57,068 bases of DNA from Shewanella sp. MBTL60-007 (GCF_019654915.1 NZ_BPET01000036.1:1-57068), one strand, 5' to 3'; shown: positions 8,734-18,435, counted from the stretch's first letter. Translations and numbers: made by a program. Notes: generated by a model not told the origin, from the letters alone.

Positions 8734-8975
8734 CTTGAAACCGTATGACTCCCCTTTAAGCATTAAGTCACCGGAAATTTCAGCGTAATGAGTTAAACGC
8801 TCGGCATAACTGATTAATGAAAGTTAGGTTTCTAATTTAGCGTGTTGTGATCTTTGACTAAAATCATAGAGACGGGGGTTATCTCTAATGATTTCACTAA
8901 ACTTAATTAATCGTAAGTGACGAAACCGGATTTGAGAGTTATATTGTCCACGATCTCTTTGTAATGGATTTTTTT
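8734..8975. other. Intergenic region before the prepilin gene
   Basis: No open frame of substance and no RNA gene recognised. A short hairpin AGAGA/TCTCT occurs near 8868-8886. It presumably holds the promoter of the prepilin gene, which I cannot place with confidence. Confidence 0.4.
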
Positions 8976-9548
8976 ATGAAAGTATTAGCTAAAGGCTTTA
9001 CCCTAATTGAGTTGGTGGTGGTTATCATAGTGTTAGGGATTTTAGCCGTTATCGCCGCTCCCAAATTTATTAATCTAAACCAAGATGCTCATGATGCATC
9101 GATCAAAAGCGCCTTTGGTAGTTTTACGTCAGCAGTGAAGTTGTACCACAGCTGCTGGTTAACGTCGGGGAAGAGTGGCTATCAAGTTGATTTAGCCTGC
9201 TATGGTGATGGTACGCTCGATTCTTCAGTAACAGGCTACCCTCTTGGTAAGGATACTTCCCAGAGCGACAATGGTACAAAGCTACAAGGGGAATATTGCA
9301 AAGAGATCTGGCAAGGACTGCTAGATAATGATGAATATACTTTAGAAAGCCATGGTAATAATACCTTCGATAAAGGTGATGATATCATTTACTGGTACTC
9401 TGGAGGACCGTTGAGCTCGAGTGATACCTATTGTTATTACAATTATATAGCGGATGACCGTAGCCAAGGTGTTAAAAACTGGCAGCTGAAATACTATCCA
9501 GCAACGGGTAAGACGGTAATCGGTAAAGGTGAGCTTAGTGTGAACTAG
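8976..9548 (+). CDS. Type IV / MSHA-like prepilin
   Basis: The protein starts MKVLAKG/FTLIELVVVIIVLGIL, a class III prepilin leader with cleavage after Gly7, N-methyl-Phe at mature position 1 and Glu5, then a hydrophobic helix that packs in the pilus core. The 183-residue mature C-terminal domain has several cysteines (for example YHSCWLTS, VDLACYG, EYCKEI, TYCYYN) that could form disulfides. The second ATG (8976) is preferred over the one at 8964 since it gives a normal short leader and has GGA at suitable distance. No other pilus gene is adjacent, so it is an orphan pilin or minor pseudopilin exported by a system encoded elsewhere. MSHA-type membership is inferred from the sequence style. 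Confidence 0.8.
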   Translation: MKVLAKGFTLIELVVVIIVLGILAVIAAPKFINLNQDAHDASIKSAFGSFTSAVKLYHSCWLTSGKSGYQVDLACYGDGTLDSSVTGYPLGKDTSQSDNGTKLQGEYCKEIWQGLLDNDEYTLESHGNNTFDKGDDIIYWYSGGPLSSSDTYCYYNYIADDRSQGVKNWQLKYYPATGKTVIGKGELSVN

Positions 9549-9581
9549 TTTCTTATTCACTATGGCTTGTATAACGCTATT

Positions 9582-9608
9582 AAAGCTCCTCTTCCGCAGG
9601 AGCTTTTT
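9582..9608 (+). terminator. Terminator of the prepilin gene
   Basis: A 9-bp stem AAAGCTCCT/AGGAGCTTT with a 7-base loop is followed by T residues. Confidence 0.9.
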
Positions 9609-9729
9609 TGTATCTTAATTCCGCTAACTAATCAAAGCTTACAAACTTAGCGACTAATTTTATGCCCCCTCATATACAAAACATAATTGTTTGCCATACT
9701 TTAAATGTTAGCGATAATAGGGTGGTTAA

Positions 9730-11088
9730 ATGCGAGTTTTGAGTGTTATTTGCTGTATGGCATTGATTGTTTTGAGTTTAACTTCATCTGCGAGTGAGCG
9801 GTTGCAGAGCGCTCAAAAGTTGTTATATCAGCAGGCTTCTGTACTTGCCTTGGTCGATAAGAGCGACAAGTTTAATCATCATAAAAAAGCGCTTCTCGAG
9901 TCTAGATTGTCAAAAGAGCAGCTTATAAATATTGAATCTGATATCGCACAGTTTTGGTTGCAACGTCAGATCCCCATTCGTAATAAAGAGCTGAGTCAGA
10001 CTAATGATCCATTTATTAGGGCGATGGCTATTGAGCCGCGATTGGCGGGATATCTAGAGCTTCAAAATCGTATTCGTCACTTGCAATGGTTAGCGGAGCA
10101 GGATTGGTGGCAGCCGATTGAGCTTGAGTATTTAGTTCGCCCCAATCAGGATGATCCAATAGTTTCTGAGGTCTTAAGGCGTTTGTGGTTGCTCGGTGAC
10201 GCTAAAACAGCTACTTCCGAGTCGACTCGTTTAAGTCCTTTTATTGTTGACGCGATCAAACGGTTTCAGCGGCGCCATGGTTTGAAAGCTGACGGGATCA
10301 TTGGTCCAGAAACATTAAAATGGATCAATTTGCCTCCTGAGAGTCGGGCGTTAATCTTAGCTAAAAACTTTGTGACTCGAGCAGAATTTATGGCGCAGAG
10401 AGGGCAGCGCTTCCTCGTTATTAATGTCCCTGCGTTTGAAATGGAGCTATTTAATAATGGCAAAGTAGAACTCGTTTCCCGAGTGATCGTCGGCAAGCCT
10501 TACAGGCCGACACCGCTTCTCAGTAGCTCTATTTCTAATGTTGTGATAAACCCAAGCTGGCGAGTTCCCAAAAAGATACTCTATAACGACCTGTTACCTC
10601 AGGTTAGAAAAAATGGTAACTATATCGCGGAGCGTAATTTTGATGTGTATGACCGAAATAATAAACTGGTCGTGAGAACTCCCGAACAGTGGCGTGATTT
10701 AGCCAAGGGGCCATTTCCATTTAGGTTTGTTCAGCGACCAGGAAGTAATAATACGCTGGGGCGTTATAAATTCTACTTCCCGAATGAATTTAGTGTTTAT
10801 CTGCATGATACTTCTGAGCCGAAGTTGTTTCAGCGCAATAATCGTGCGCTTTCATCAGGCTGTATTAGAGTCGAGAATGTTGAGGGCTTGGCAAATTGGA
10901 TGGCAGCAAACTTAGTTAAGGATAAGCAAACCTGGGTCGATAGGCATGCAGACAGAAAGCGAACTCAATGGTTCGCACTGAACTCAACGCTTGATGTACA
11001 TTTAGTTTATTGGACTGCTTGGATAGATGACTCCAACCAAGTGCAGTATAGAAATGATATCTATCAGATGCAGGCTGGCTCTAGCTAA
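9730..11088 (+). CDS. ldtD: L,D-transpeptidase, LdtD (YcbB) family
   Basis: This 452-residue protein has an N-terminal signal sequence (to about residue 21, TSSASE), a helical region, a peptidoglycan-binding domain around 168-200 (AIKRFQRRHGLKADGIIGPE) and a YkuD catalytic domain with His359 (YLHDTSEP) and the nucleophile Cys378 in SSGCIRVEN. It acts in the periplasm, forming 3-3 crosslinks between meso-diaminopimelate residues, which strengthen the wall when outer membrane assembly is stressed. It is shorter than E. coli LdtD (about 615 residues), mainly in the N-terminal part. ycbK follows, as in E. coli ycbB-ycbK. A GGGTGG element precedes the ATG. Confidence 0.9.
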   Translation: MRVLSVICCMALIVLSLTSSASERLQSAQKLLYQQASVLALVDKSDKFNHHKKALLESRLSKEQLINIESDIAQFWLQRQIPIRNKELSQTNDPFIRAMAIEPRLAGYLELQNRIRHLQWLAEQDWWQPIELEYLVRPNQDDPIVSEVLRRLWLLGDAKTATSESTRLSPFIVDAIKRFQRRHGLKADGIIGPETLKWINLPPESRALILAKNFVTRAEFMAQRGQRFLVINVPAFEMELFNNGKVELVSRVIVGKPYRPTPLLSSSISNVVINPSWRVPKKILYNDLLPQVRKNGNYIAERNFDVYDRNNKLVVRTPEQWRDLAKGPFPFRFVQRPGSNNTLGRYKFYFPNEFSVYLHDTSEPKLFQRNNRALSSGCIRVENVEGLANWMAANLVKDKQTWVDRHADRKRTQWFALNSTLDVHLVYWTAWIDDSNQVQYRNDIYQMQAGSS

Positions 11089-11219
11089 CTTACCCCTGTG
11101 GTGCACAGATCAACGACTTATAATGCAGTTTTTACTAATTTAGGCTAATTACTTGCTTTCTTGGATCTGACGGGGTAATTTGCCTGCCAGTTGTTGGAAA
11201 AGTAGTCAGTGGTGTCAGT

Positions 11220-11768
11220 TTGTCAGTAGTATGTTCCTCTCGTAGACAGTTATTATTAGGTTTGGGTGGCGTAGCGATGTTTTCTATGTTGCCTTCTAAA
11301 GCACAAGCAAGTCGTTCAACCAAGGGAGTTAGAAGCCTAGGCTTTTATAATCGCCATACCGGTGAACGCGGGCAGGGAAGCTACTGGGTTGATGGTGATT
11401 ATCAGAGTAAGATATTGACTGATTTTAGTCAGATCTTGCGTGATCACCGCCAAAATGAAGCCGCACCAATGGATAAACGCCTATTTGATTTCGCTTATCA
11501 GTTAAGAGAGTCATTGAGTTTTAAAGATGAACTGCATGTGATTTCAGGCTATCGCTCGCCGAAAACCAATGCAATGCTCGCAAAGCAAAGCAACGGTGTA
11601 GCCAAAAAAAGCTATCATATGAAAGGTATGGCATTAGATTTAGCTCTACCTGGAGTTAAGCTTGCCCATATTAGGGAAGCGGCTATAGAGCTTAAACTTG
11701 GTGGTGTTGGTTATTATCCGAAATCTGGCTTTGTTCATATCGATACTGGTCCGGTAAGACATTGGTGA
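11220..11768 (+). CDS. ycbK: YcbK family Tat-exported M15-like peptidase (DUF882)
   Basis: The 182-residue protein has a twin-arginine signal (SSRRQLLLGLGG, Arg8-Arg9) ending near AQA at residue 30, followed by a peptidase M15A-like domain: VISGYRSPKTN, KKSYHMKGMALDLAL with the HxxGxAxD zinc ligands, and FVHIDTGPVRHW. E. coli YcbK (MepK) is an endopeptidase that cuts 3-3 crosslinks made by L,D-transpeptidases; the coupling with ldtD here fits that role. The start is TTG; no ATG or GTG keeps the Tat motif, and the ribosome binding site is weak. Intergenic distance to ldtD is 131 bp. Confidence 0.88.
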   Translation: MSVVCSSRRQLLLGLGGVAMFSMLPSKAQASRSTKGVRSLGFYNRHTGERGQGSYWVDGDYQSKILTDFSQILRDHRQNEAAPMDKRLFDFAYQLRESLSFKDELHVISGYRSPKTNAMLAKQSNGVAKKSYHMKGMALDLALPGVKLAHIREAAIELKLGGVGYYPKSGFVHIDTGPVRHW

Positions 11769-11808
11769 TGGTAGGGTAAACAAAGTTTTATTCTTGATGT
11801 GATAATCT

Positions 11809-11837
11809 TTGTTAACTGTAATCTTCTATGGTAGAAT
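11809..11837 (+). promoter_or_regulatory. Promoter of rplY
   Basis: TTGTTA (11809-11814), 17 bases, TAGAAT (11832-11837), then a GC-rich discriminator (GCGCCCGC), as expected for a ppGpp-sensitive ribosomal protein promoter. The leader to the ATG is about 70 bases. Confidence 0.7.
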
Positions 11838-11914
11838 GCGCCCGCTTTTAGCAGGTCATGGTTGGTCGAAAATCGTGGCCGTTTATTTTATATATTTTAT
11901 TAAGTGAGTTAAAT

Positions 11915-12202
11915 ATGTCTTACACTATTCCAGCACAAGTTCGCACAGAAATCGGGAAAGGTTCGAGCCGCCGCCTACGTCATGCGAAAAAAGTTCCTGG
12001 TGTTATCTACGGTCCAGGTAAAGAAGCTATCTCTATTGTTTTTGAACACAAAGACATCATCAACATTCAAGAGAACCAAGATTTCTACACTTCTGAGCTA
12101 ACTATCGCTCTAGAAGGTAAAGACGTTAAAGTTCGCGTTCAAGACATGCAACGTCACGCGTTCAAGCCAATGGTTGAACACGTTGACTTCAAATTCGCTT
12201 AA
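11915..12202 (+). CDS. rplY: 50S ribosomal protein L25
   Basis: This 95-residue protein starts [20 protein letters not shown] and matches the short, single-domain enterobacterial L25, which binds 5S rRNA. The ATG at 11915 is chosen over an upstream GTG/ATG frame extension to 11858, since the extension (MVGRKSWPF...) is leader sequence and 11915 gives the family length. It stands alone between its own promoter and terminator. Confidence 0.96.
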   Translation: MSYTIPAQVRTEIGKGSSRRLRHAKKVPGVIYGPGKEAISIVFEHKDIINIQENQDFYTSELTIALEGKDVKVRVQDMQRHAFKPMVEHVDFKFA

Positions 12203-12220
12203 TTTTTAAGTCGATTTGAT

Positions 12221-12247
12221 AAAAGCGCCATATTAGGCGCTTTTTTT
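12221..12247. terminator. Bidirectional terminator between rplY and ycgB
   Basis: The stem AAAAGCGCC/GGCGCTTTT with loop ATATTA has T residues on both strands, serving rplY (+) and the ycgB operon (-). Confidence 0.88.
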
Positions 12248-12275
12248 ATATCTAGGTTTTCGTGTATCGCCTAAA

Positions 12276-13793
12276 TTAAGACGTTTCTGTGTTTTCTGGG
12301 CAGGATGCGATGATGTGGGATTTACCATCATCATACTGCTCAAGCTTTACATCAAAGCCCCAAAGCCTGTGTAGATGTTTAACCACTTCATGGCAAGTAT
12401 CAGCCAGTGGGATCCGGCTGTTTGGTATGTATCTCAAGGTGATAGAGCGGTCACCGGTGATTTCGACATTCTGTACTTGAATATTGGGCTCTAAATTAGA
12501 CAGGTTATACTGCTGTGATAGCTTTTGCCTAATCGCTTTATATCCCTCTTCATCGTGAATAGCCGAAACGCTGATGTGGTTTTTCCGATCATCATCTAAA
12601 ACTGCAAATAGCTTAAACTGTCTGATGATATTAGGTGACAGATATTGGCTAATAAAACTCTCATCCTTAAAGTTTTCCATGGCGAAGTGTAGGGTTGTTA
12701 ACCAATCACTGCCTGCGATATCCGGAAACCACTGCCTATCTTCGTCGGTTGGGTTTTCACAGATCCGCCTAATATCGACAAACATATTAAAGCCTAATGC
12801 ATAGGGATTAATACCGCTGTAGTAGGGGCTATTATAGCTAGGCTGAGCAACCACATTAGTATGGCTTTGTAAAAACTCAAGCATGAAACGATCCGTTACC
12901 AACCCCTCATCATAGAGATGATTGAGGATGGTATAGTGCCAAAATGTCGCCCAGCCTTCATTCATAACTTGAGTCTGTTTTTGTGGATAGAAGTATTGGC
13001 CCATTTTTCTGACAATTCGCACAATCTCTCGCTGCCATGGCTCAAGTAGAGGAGCATTCTTTTCAATAAAGTAGAGAATGTTCTCTTGCGGCTCAGATGG
13101 AAAACGCTTCGTATCCTCTTTAGTTTCCTCCTGTGGTTGATCAGGTATCGTGCGCCAAAGTTCGTTCACCTGACTTTGAAGATAGGCCTCTCTATCCTTT
13201 TGACGCATCTTCTCCTCTCTAAATGAGATTTCACTGGGGCGTTTATATCTATCGACACCGTAACTCATCAGTGCATGGCAGGAGTCGATAATCCCCTCCA
13301 CCTTGTCTATGCCGTAAAGCTCTTCGCATTCGCTGATATAATTTCTAGCGAATACTAGGTAGTCAATAATTGAGCTGGCATCGGTCCAGGTTTTGAATAG
13401 GTAGTTGCCTTTAAAAAAACTGTTGTGACCGAAACTCGCATGGGCCATCACCAGTGCCTGCATGGTGATGGTATTCTCTTCCATTAGGTAGGCAATACAG
13501 GGATCAGAGTTGATGACGATTTCATAAGCGAGCCCCATTTGACCACGCTTATATCCCTGTTCCGTTTCGATAAAGCGTTTGCCGAATGACCAATGTGTGT
13601 AGCCTATGGGCATACCAATTCCCGCGTATGCGTCCATCATCTGCTCTGCGGTAATGACCTCAATTTGGTTAGGGTAGGCATCTAATCGGTAAAAATCAGC
13701 CACCCGTTCAATCTCTGTAAGGTAGGTCTGTAATAAGTCGAAGTTCCAATCTGGGCCATCGTCTAATGGTGTTCTTTTGTTTGGATTTTCCAT
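12276..13793 (-). CDS. ycgB: SpoVR family protein YcgB
   Basis: A 505-residue SpoVR-family protein (YAGIGMPIGYTHWSFGKRF, VMAHASFGHNSFFKGNYLF, NEGWATFWHYTILNHLYDEG are typical blocks). The biochemical role is unknown; the family is linked to sporulation cortex formation in Bacillus and to nitrogen starvation and stationary phase in E. coli. It is the third gene of the yeaG-yeaH-ycgB operon, 9 bases after yeaH, with a very strong ribosome binding site (AGGGGG) before the ATG. Conserved His and Glu residues in the NEGWATFWH block could bind metal (inference). Confidence 0.95.
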   Translation of the reverse strand: MENPNKRTPLDDGPDWNFDLLQTYLTEIERVADFYRLDAYPNQIEVITAEQMMDAYAGIGMPIGYTHWSFGKRFIETEQGYKRGQMGLAYEIVINSDPCIAYLMEENTITMQALVMAHASFGHNSFFKGNYLFKTWTDASSIIDYLVFARNYISECEELYGIDKVEGIIDSCHALMSYGVDRYKRPSEISFREEKMRQKDREAYLQSQVNELWRTIPDQPQEETKEDTKRFPSEPQENILYFIEKNAPLLEPWQREIVRIVRKMGQYFYPQKQTQVMNEGWATFWHYTILNHLYDEGLVTDRFMLEFLQSHTNVVAQPSYNSPYYSGINPYALGFNMFVDIRRICENPTDEDRQWFPDIAGSDWLTTLHFAMENFKDESFISQYLSPNIIRQFKLFAVLDDDRKNHISVSAIHDEEGYKAIRQKLSQQYNLSNLEPNIQVQNVEITGDRSITLRYIPNSRIPLADTCHEVVKHLHRLWGFDVKLEQYDDGKSHIIASCPENTETS

Positions 13794-13802
13794 AATCGCC
13801 CC

Positions 13803-15077
13803 CTAAACAGCCTGCTTTTTAAATAGCTCTCTAAATACTGGGTAGATATCTTCAGCTTGTTTTATATGTTGTACGGCAATATTACTGTATGACTTTTGTA
13901 GATCTTCATATTCGCGCCAAAGTGTCTGATGGGCGCGGTTGGTGATCTCTATGTAGCTGAAATAGCGAACAACGGGCAGTAATTTCTTTTCTAATAGCTC
14001 ATGACAAGAGGGGGAATCGTCAGCCCAATTATCACCGTCCGAAGCCTGAGCAGCATAAATGTTCCACTCGTTTTCGGGGTAACGCTTTTGCTGAATTTCA
14101 TGCATCAATTTAAGTGCACTGGAAACTATGGTCCCACCCGTTTCTTGTGAATAGAAAAACTCGTGCTCATCCACCTCTTTAGCTTGGGTATGATGACGGA
14201 TATACACCACTTCCAGATTCTTATAAGTTCGAGTCAAGAATAGATAGAGTAAAATATAGAAGCGTTTTGCCATATCTTTGGTCGCTTGATCCATGGAGCC
14301 CGATACATCCATCAAGCAGAACATAACCGCTTGGCTTGACGGTACTTCACGTTTGGCGAAATTGTTGTATCTAAGATCGAAGGTATCAATAAATGGGACT
14401 TTCTTAATACGCTGCTTAAGGTCGGCAATCTCTTCTTTGATGGCTAAAATACGTTCGGCCTTAGAGCCGGGAGTATTCTCTAGCAGCGCTAACTCCTGCT
14501 CTAGTTCGGTTAACTTGGCTTTTTTAGTCGAGGTCATCGCCGTTCTTCGAGCAAGCGATGAGCGAAGTGAGCGCACAATATTGATATTGGCTGGTACACC
14601 GTCATTGGTAAAACCTGCTCGATAAACTTGGTATTCAACCAGTTTATTTAATCGATTATTTTGAAGGTTTGGTAGTTCTAGATCTTCAAATAGAAGTTCC
14701 AAATATTCATCTTTTGAGATCTGAAATACAAAGTCATCTTGACCCTCTCCGGAGTCTGAAGCTTCACCTTGGCCAGCACCTTGACCTTGACCAGATGGCG
14801 GACGCTCGATTTGATCTCCCTTAGCAAATTTATCATTACCAGGGTGGACTCGCTCTCTAACGCCACCGTTACCTTGATGAAAAGTAGGCTCACTGATGTC
14901 TCTTGTAGGAATACTGATCTTCTCACCCTTGTCGACATCGGTAACACTACGGTGGGTGACGGCGTCACTAACGGCTTTTTTTATCTGCTTTTTATAGCGA
15001 TTGATAAAGCGCTGTCGATTAACAGTACTCTTACCCTTAGAGTTTAACCTTCTATCAATGAAACTTGTCATGCGCAC
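13803..15077 (-). CDS. yeaH: YeaH/YhbH family protein (DUF444)
   Basis: The 424-residue protein has a basic N-terminus, a Gly/Glu-rich low-complexity linker around 85-115, and a C-terminal von Willebrand A-like domain with the metal-site motif DVSGS ([15 protein letters not shown]) at about 255-265. DUF444 proteins accompany the PrkA kinase in many bacteria and are presumed partners or substrates. The ribosome binding site is AGGAGGTG. It is the middle gene of the yeaG-yeaH-ycgB operon, 44 bases after yeaG. Confidence 0.95.
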   Translation of the reverse strand: MRMTSFIDRRLNSKGKSTVNRQRFINRYKKQIKKAVSDAVTHRSVTDVDKGEKISIPTRDISEPTFHQGNGGVRERVHPGNDKFAKGDQIERPPSGQGQGAGQGEASDSGEGQDDFVFQISKDEYLELLFEDLELPNLQNNRLNKLVEYQVYRAGFTNDGVPANINIVRSLRSSLARRTAMTSTKKAKLTELEQELALLENTPGSKAERILAIKEEIADLKQRIKKVPFIDTFDLRYNNFAKREVPSSQAVMFCLMDVSGSMDQATKDMAKRFYILLYLFLTRTYKNLEVVYIRHHTQAKEVDEHEFFYSQETGGTIVSSALKLMHEIQQKRYPENEWNIYAAQASDGDNWADDSPSCHELLEKKLLPVVRYFSYIEITNRAHQTLWREYEDLQKSYSNIAVQHIKQAEDIYPVFRELFKKQAV

Positions 15078-15121
15078 CTCCTAGCCAATTAGAAGGGGAG
15101 AAAATCTCCCCTTAGGGCTTT

Positions 15122-17056
15122 TTAAGAAGACTTTCTTACTCTCAAATACCACTCTGAAAGTAGTCTTACTTGTTTTTGGGTGTAGCCTTTTTCCATCATT
15201 CGATTGACAAAGTCATCATGCTTACGCTGATCATCTGTCGAAGTTTTGCCGTTGAAAGAGATAACTGGTAACAGATCTTCAGTGTTAGAGAACATCTTCT
15301 TCTCGATGACGGTTCTCAGCTTTTCGTAACTCGTCCACAGCGGGTTTGTGCCTTCGTTGTTTGCCCTTGCGCGTAAAACGAAGTTAACGATTTCATTTCT
15401 GAAGTCCTTTGGATTACTGATCCCGGCAGGCTTTTCGATTTTTTCAAGTTCAGAGTTCAACGCGGCTCTATCGAATAGCTGTCCTGTTTCAGGATCACGA
15501 TACTCCTGATCTTGGATCCAGAAATCGGCGTAGGTGACGTAACGGTCGAAAATATTCTGACCATACTCAGAGTAAGACTCTAAATACGCAGTTTGGATCT
15601 CTTTACCTATAAACTCTACATATTTGGGGATAAGGTAACCTTTCAAAAACTCCAGATAGCGCTCTGCAGACTCTGATGGAAACTGCTCCTGCTCGATTTG
15701 ACGTTCTAGCACATAAAATAGGTGCACTGGGTTTGCCGCAATTTCGGTGTGATCAAAGTTAAACACTCTGGAGAGGATCTTAAAGGCGAAGCGAGTCGAT
15801 AATCCATGCATACCTTCGTCTACACCCGCATAGTCACGGTATTCTTGATAAGATTTAGCTTTAGGATCTGTGTCTTTTAAACTCTCACCGTCATATACCC
15901 GCATCTTAGAGTAAATAGACGAGTTTTCCGGTGCAACGACCCTAGAGAGCACACTAAATTGTGCCAAGGTTTCTAATGTACCTGGCGCACAAGGGGTATT
16001 TGCTAACTCTGAATTAGCAAGTAACTTCTGGTAGATCCGTACTTCTTCAGAAATTCTGAGGCAATAGGGCACTTTGACGATATAAACACGGTCAAGAAAC
16101 GCCTCGTTGGTCTTGTTATTTCTAAAGGTCTGCCACTCAGACTCGTTAGAGTGCGCAAGAATAATACCGCTAAAGGGCAGGGCAGATAGCCCCTCAGTGC
16201 CGTTATAATTACCTTCCTGTGTCGCTGTCAACAGCGGGTGAAGTACCTTAATTGGGGCCTTGAACATCTCCACAAATTCCATCATCCCTTGATTGGCACG
16301 GCATAAGGCGCCAGAGTATGAATAAGCATCGGCGTCATGCTGGGCAAAGTGTTCGAGTTGACGAATATCGACCTTACCGACTAACGAAGAGATATCTTGG
16401 TTGTTTTCATCTCCAGGCTCGGTTTTCGCGATGGCTAACTGATCGAGAATTGAGGGATACACCTTAACAACTTTAAACTTGGAGATATCACCGCCAAATT
16501 CATGCAGGCGCTTTACAGCCCATGGTGACATGATAGTTTTGAGGTAGCGCTCAGGAATGCCATATTCTTGCTTTAGAATTTCCCCGTCTTCATCGATATT
16601 AAACAGACAGAAAGGGTGATCGTTTACTGGGCTACGTACGCCATCGGCCGTTAGCACATAGATGGGGACATTCTGCATTAATGCTTTGAGTTTTTCAGCC
16701 AGCGATGACTTACCACCACCTACAGGTCCAAGCAGGTAGAGGATCTGTTTTGATTCCTCTAACCCCTGAGCTGAGTGCTTTAAATAGGCGACAATTTGCT
16801 CTATGGCTTCTTCCATTCCGTAAAAGTCTTTAAATGCTGGATAGCGGGATATTAGACGGTTGGAAAATAATCGACTGAGAACAGGGTCTTTAGAGGTATC
16901 GATGAGCTCAGGCTCACCGATTGCCACCAATAACCGCTCTGCAGCAGAAGCATAGGCACTTCGGTCTTTCTTACAGATAGCTAAAAAGTCTTCTAATGAA
17001 TATTCTTCATCAAGCTTCTTCTCATAGCGCTGTTGGTAATGCTCAAATATACTCAT
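15122..17056 (-). CDS. yeaG: PrkA family serine protein kinase YeaG
   Basis: At 644 residues this equals E. coli YeaG. It has a PrkA N-terminal AAA-like domain with Walker A GPVGGGKS (Lys116) and a C-terminal kinase-like domain. E. coli YeaG is needed for adaptation to sustained nitrogen starvation; autophosphorylation or protease-like activity is reported for the family. The ATG at 17056 (MSIFEHYQQRYEKKL) has AGGGGG upstream and gives family length; the frame continues 26 codons further without support. It is the first gene of the operon. The 228-bp gap to sodB should hold the operon promoter. Confidence 0.96.
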   Translation of the reverse strand: MSIFEHYQQRYEKKLDEEYSLEDFLAICKKDRSAYASAAERLLVAIGEPELIDTSKDPVLSRLFSNRLISRYPAFKDFYGMEEAIEQIVAYLKHSAQGLEESKQILYLLGPVGGGKSSLAEKLKALMQNVPIYVLTADGVRSPVNDHPFCLFNIDEDGEILKQEYGIPERYLKTIMSPWAVKRLHEFGGDISKFKVVKVYPSILDQLAIAKTEPGDENNQDISSLVGKVDIRQLEHFAQHDADAYSYSGALCRANQGMMEFVEMFKAPIKVLHPLLTATQEGNYNGTEGLSALPFSGIILAHSNESEWQTFRNNKTNEAFLDRVYIVKVPYCLRISEEVRIYQKLLANSELANTPCAPGTLETLAQFSVLSRVVAPENSSIYSKMRVYDGESLKDTDPKAKSYQEYRDYAGVDEGMHGLSTRFAFKILSRVFNFDHTEIAANPVHLFYVLERQIEQEQFPSESAERYLEFLKGYLIPKYVEFIGKEIQTAYLESYSEYGQNIFDRYVTYADFWIQDQEYRDPETGQLFDRAALNSELEKIEKPAGISNPKDFRNEIVNFVLRARANNEGTNPLWTSYEKLRTVIEKKMFSNTEDLLPVISFNGKTSTDDQRKHDDFVNRMMEKGYTQKQVRLLSEWYLRVRKSS

Positions 17057-17232
17057 AATCGGCCCCCTGAAACGCAAAATTAGTAAGGTTAGAGGTAAAC
17101 AAAGTTCGCCCCCTACCTTTAATGTTAGACGCAAAATGAGAGCTGTGTGGGAAAAAACTAAATAAAAACAATAAGAAATAGTTGCATTTGCAATTATTGC
17201 AGTTGAGATGAAGGGCTGTATTTTTAAGAAAG
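17057..17232. other. Upstream region of the yeaG operon
   Basis: AT-rich leader containing poly-A/T tracts (around 17155-17185 and 17215-17240). I see no clear sigma70 boxes; a stress or sigma54 promoter is plausible from the family but not demonstrable here. Confidence 0.3.
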
Positions 17233-17261
17233 CAATAAAAAAGGAGCCCTAAGGCTCCTTT
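17233..17261 (-). terminator. Terminator of sodB
   Basis: The stem AAAGGAGCC/GGCTCCTTT with a 4-base loop is followed on the minus strand by six T residues, 24 bases after the sodB stop. Confidence 0.88.
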
Positions 17262-17284
17262 CATTTAATTGCAAAGTTAACAGC

Positions 17285-17869
17285 TTAACCTGCGAAGTTT
17301 GCGTTAACAAAATCCCAATTAACCAGCTCCCAGAAGTGTGCTAAATAGTCAGGGCGCACATTACGGTAATCGATGTAGTAGGCGTGTTCCCATACATCCA
17401 CAGTCATGATTGGAGTAACACCTTCATCTGTAAGCGGAGTTGCCGCATTGCTTGTATTGACGATTGCTACAGTGCCATCGGCATTTTTTACAAGCCAAGT
17501 CCATGCGCTACCAAAGTTGTTAACTGCAGCATCGGTAAACTGAGCCTTGAATGCTTCGAATGAACCAAAGGCTGCGTTGATAGCGTCGGCAACAGGACCT
17601 GTCGCTTCGCCGCCACCGTTTGGTGATAGACAGTTCCAGTAGAAAGTGTGGTTCCAGATTTGAGCTGCGTTATTGAAGATACCACCAGTAGAGGTCTTGA
17701 TGATCTCTTCTAGGCTCTTCTGCTCAAGCTCTGTACCCTCAACTAAACCGTTAAGCTTAACAACATAAGTGTTGTGATGCTTACCGTAATGGAAGTTGAT
17801 TGTTTCTTCCGAGATATGTGGCTCAAGTGCGTTCTTTGCGTACGGTAAAGCTGGTAATTCAAAAGCCAT
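17285..17869 (-). CDS. sodB: Superoxide dismutase [Fe]
   Basis: Cytoplasmic superoxide dismutase of 194 residues. Metal ligands are His27, His74, Asp158 and His162 (MTVDVWEHAYYID); Gln70 in NNAAQIWNHTFYW is the iron-type second-shell residue. GGAGAA lies 7 bases before the ATG. Divergent from grxD, as in relatives of E. coli. In many gammaproteobacteria sodB is controlled by Fur and the RyhB small RNA; I cannot confirm a RyhB site. Confidence 0.97.
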   Translation of the reverse strand: MAFELPALPYAKNALEPHISEETINFHYGKHHNTYVVKLNGLVEGTELEQKSLEEIIKTSTGGIFNNAAQIWNHTFYWNCLSPNGGGEATGPVADAINAAFGSFEAFKAQFTDAAVNNFGSAWTWLVKNADGTVAIVNTSNAATPLTDEGVTPIMTVDVWEHAYYIDYRNVRPDYLAHFWELVNWDFVNANFAG

Positions 17870-18093
17870 TTCTGTTCTCCATTAACTCTGGTTTGTTATT
17901 TTGTGTGTTCTTGCTCACTGCGGCACATTTTACCTAATAAACTTGTGAAGTGTATCATTGTTTATTCAAAAAGAGCGATTATCTTAATCGATTATTTCTA
18001 TTGGTAATTAACCATGCAAAAAGTAGGTTTTTGTTCTGTGAAATACTGACGTACAATGGGCTGATTGTAGTGATGTTTAAATCAGGAAATAAA

Positions 18094-18435
18094 ATGGAAA
18101 CTGTAGATAAAATCAAGCAGCAAATTGCCGAAAATCCAATTATCGTTTACATGAAGGGCTCACCTAAGTTACCTAGCTGTGGTTTTTCTTCTCAGGTAGC
18201 ACAGCTTATGATCAACTGTGAAGAGCAGTTTGCTTTCGTTGATATCCTTCAGCACCCGGATATCCGTGCCGAGCTACCAAAATACGCAAATTGGCCTACT
18301 TTTCCTCAGCTATGGGTGGAAGGTGAATTGATTGGTGGCTGTGACATTCTGACAGAAATGTATCAAAAAGGTGAGCTACAAACGCTTATCAAAGAAACAG
18401 CAGCAAAATTTAAGACTGAAGACGATCAAGCATAA
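18094..18435 (+). CDS. grxD: Monothiol glutaredoxin GrxD (Grx4)
   Basis: The 113-residue protein contains the monothiol site CGFS at 29-32 in SPKLPSCGFSSQV, plus WPTFPQLWVEGELIGGCDI which holds glutathione. It carries or delivers 2Fe-2S clusters, often with BolA. The ATG at 18094 (METVDKIKQQ) has AGGAA upstream and gives family length; the frame is open back to 17950 but without a ribosome binding site. Divergent from sodB. Confidence 0.96.
   Translation: METVDKIKQQIAENPIIVYMKGSPKLPSCGFSSQVAQLMINCEEQFAFVDILQHPDIRAELPKYANWPTFPQLWVEGELIGGCDILTEMYQKGELQTLIKETAAKFKTEDDQA

Noticed and set aside
8734..8975. c-di-GMP riboswitch upstream of the prepilin
   Set aside because: Only a short AGAGA/TCTCT hairpin is present; the conserved GEMM core is not recognisable.
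14769..15047. Plus-strand frame over yeaH
   Set aside because: Opposite-strand shadow of the yeaH low-complexity region.
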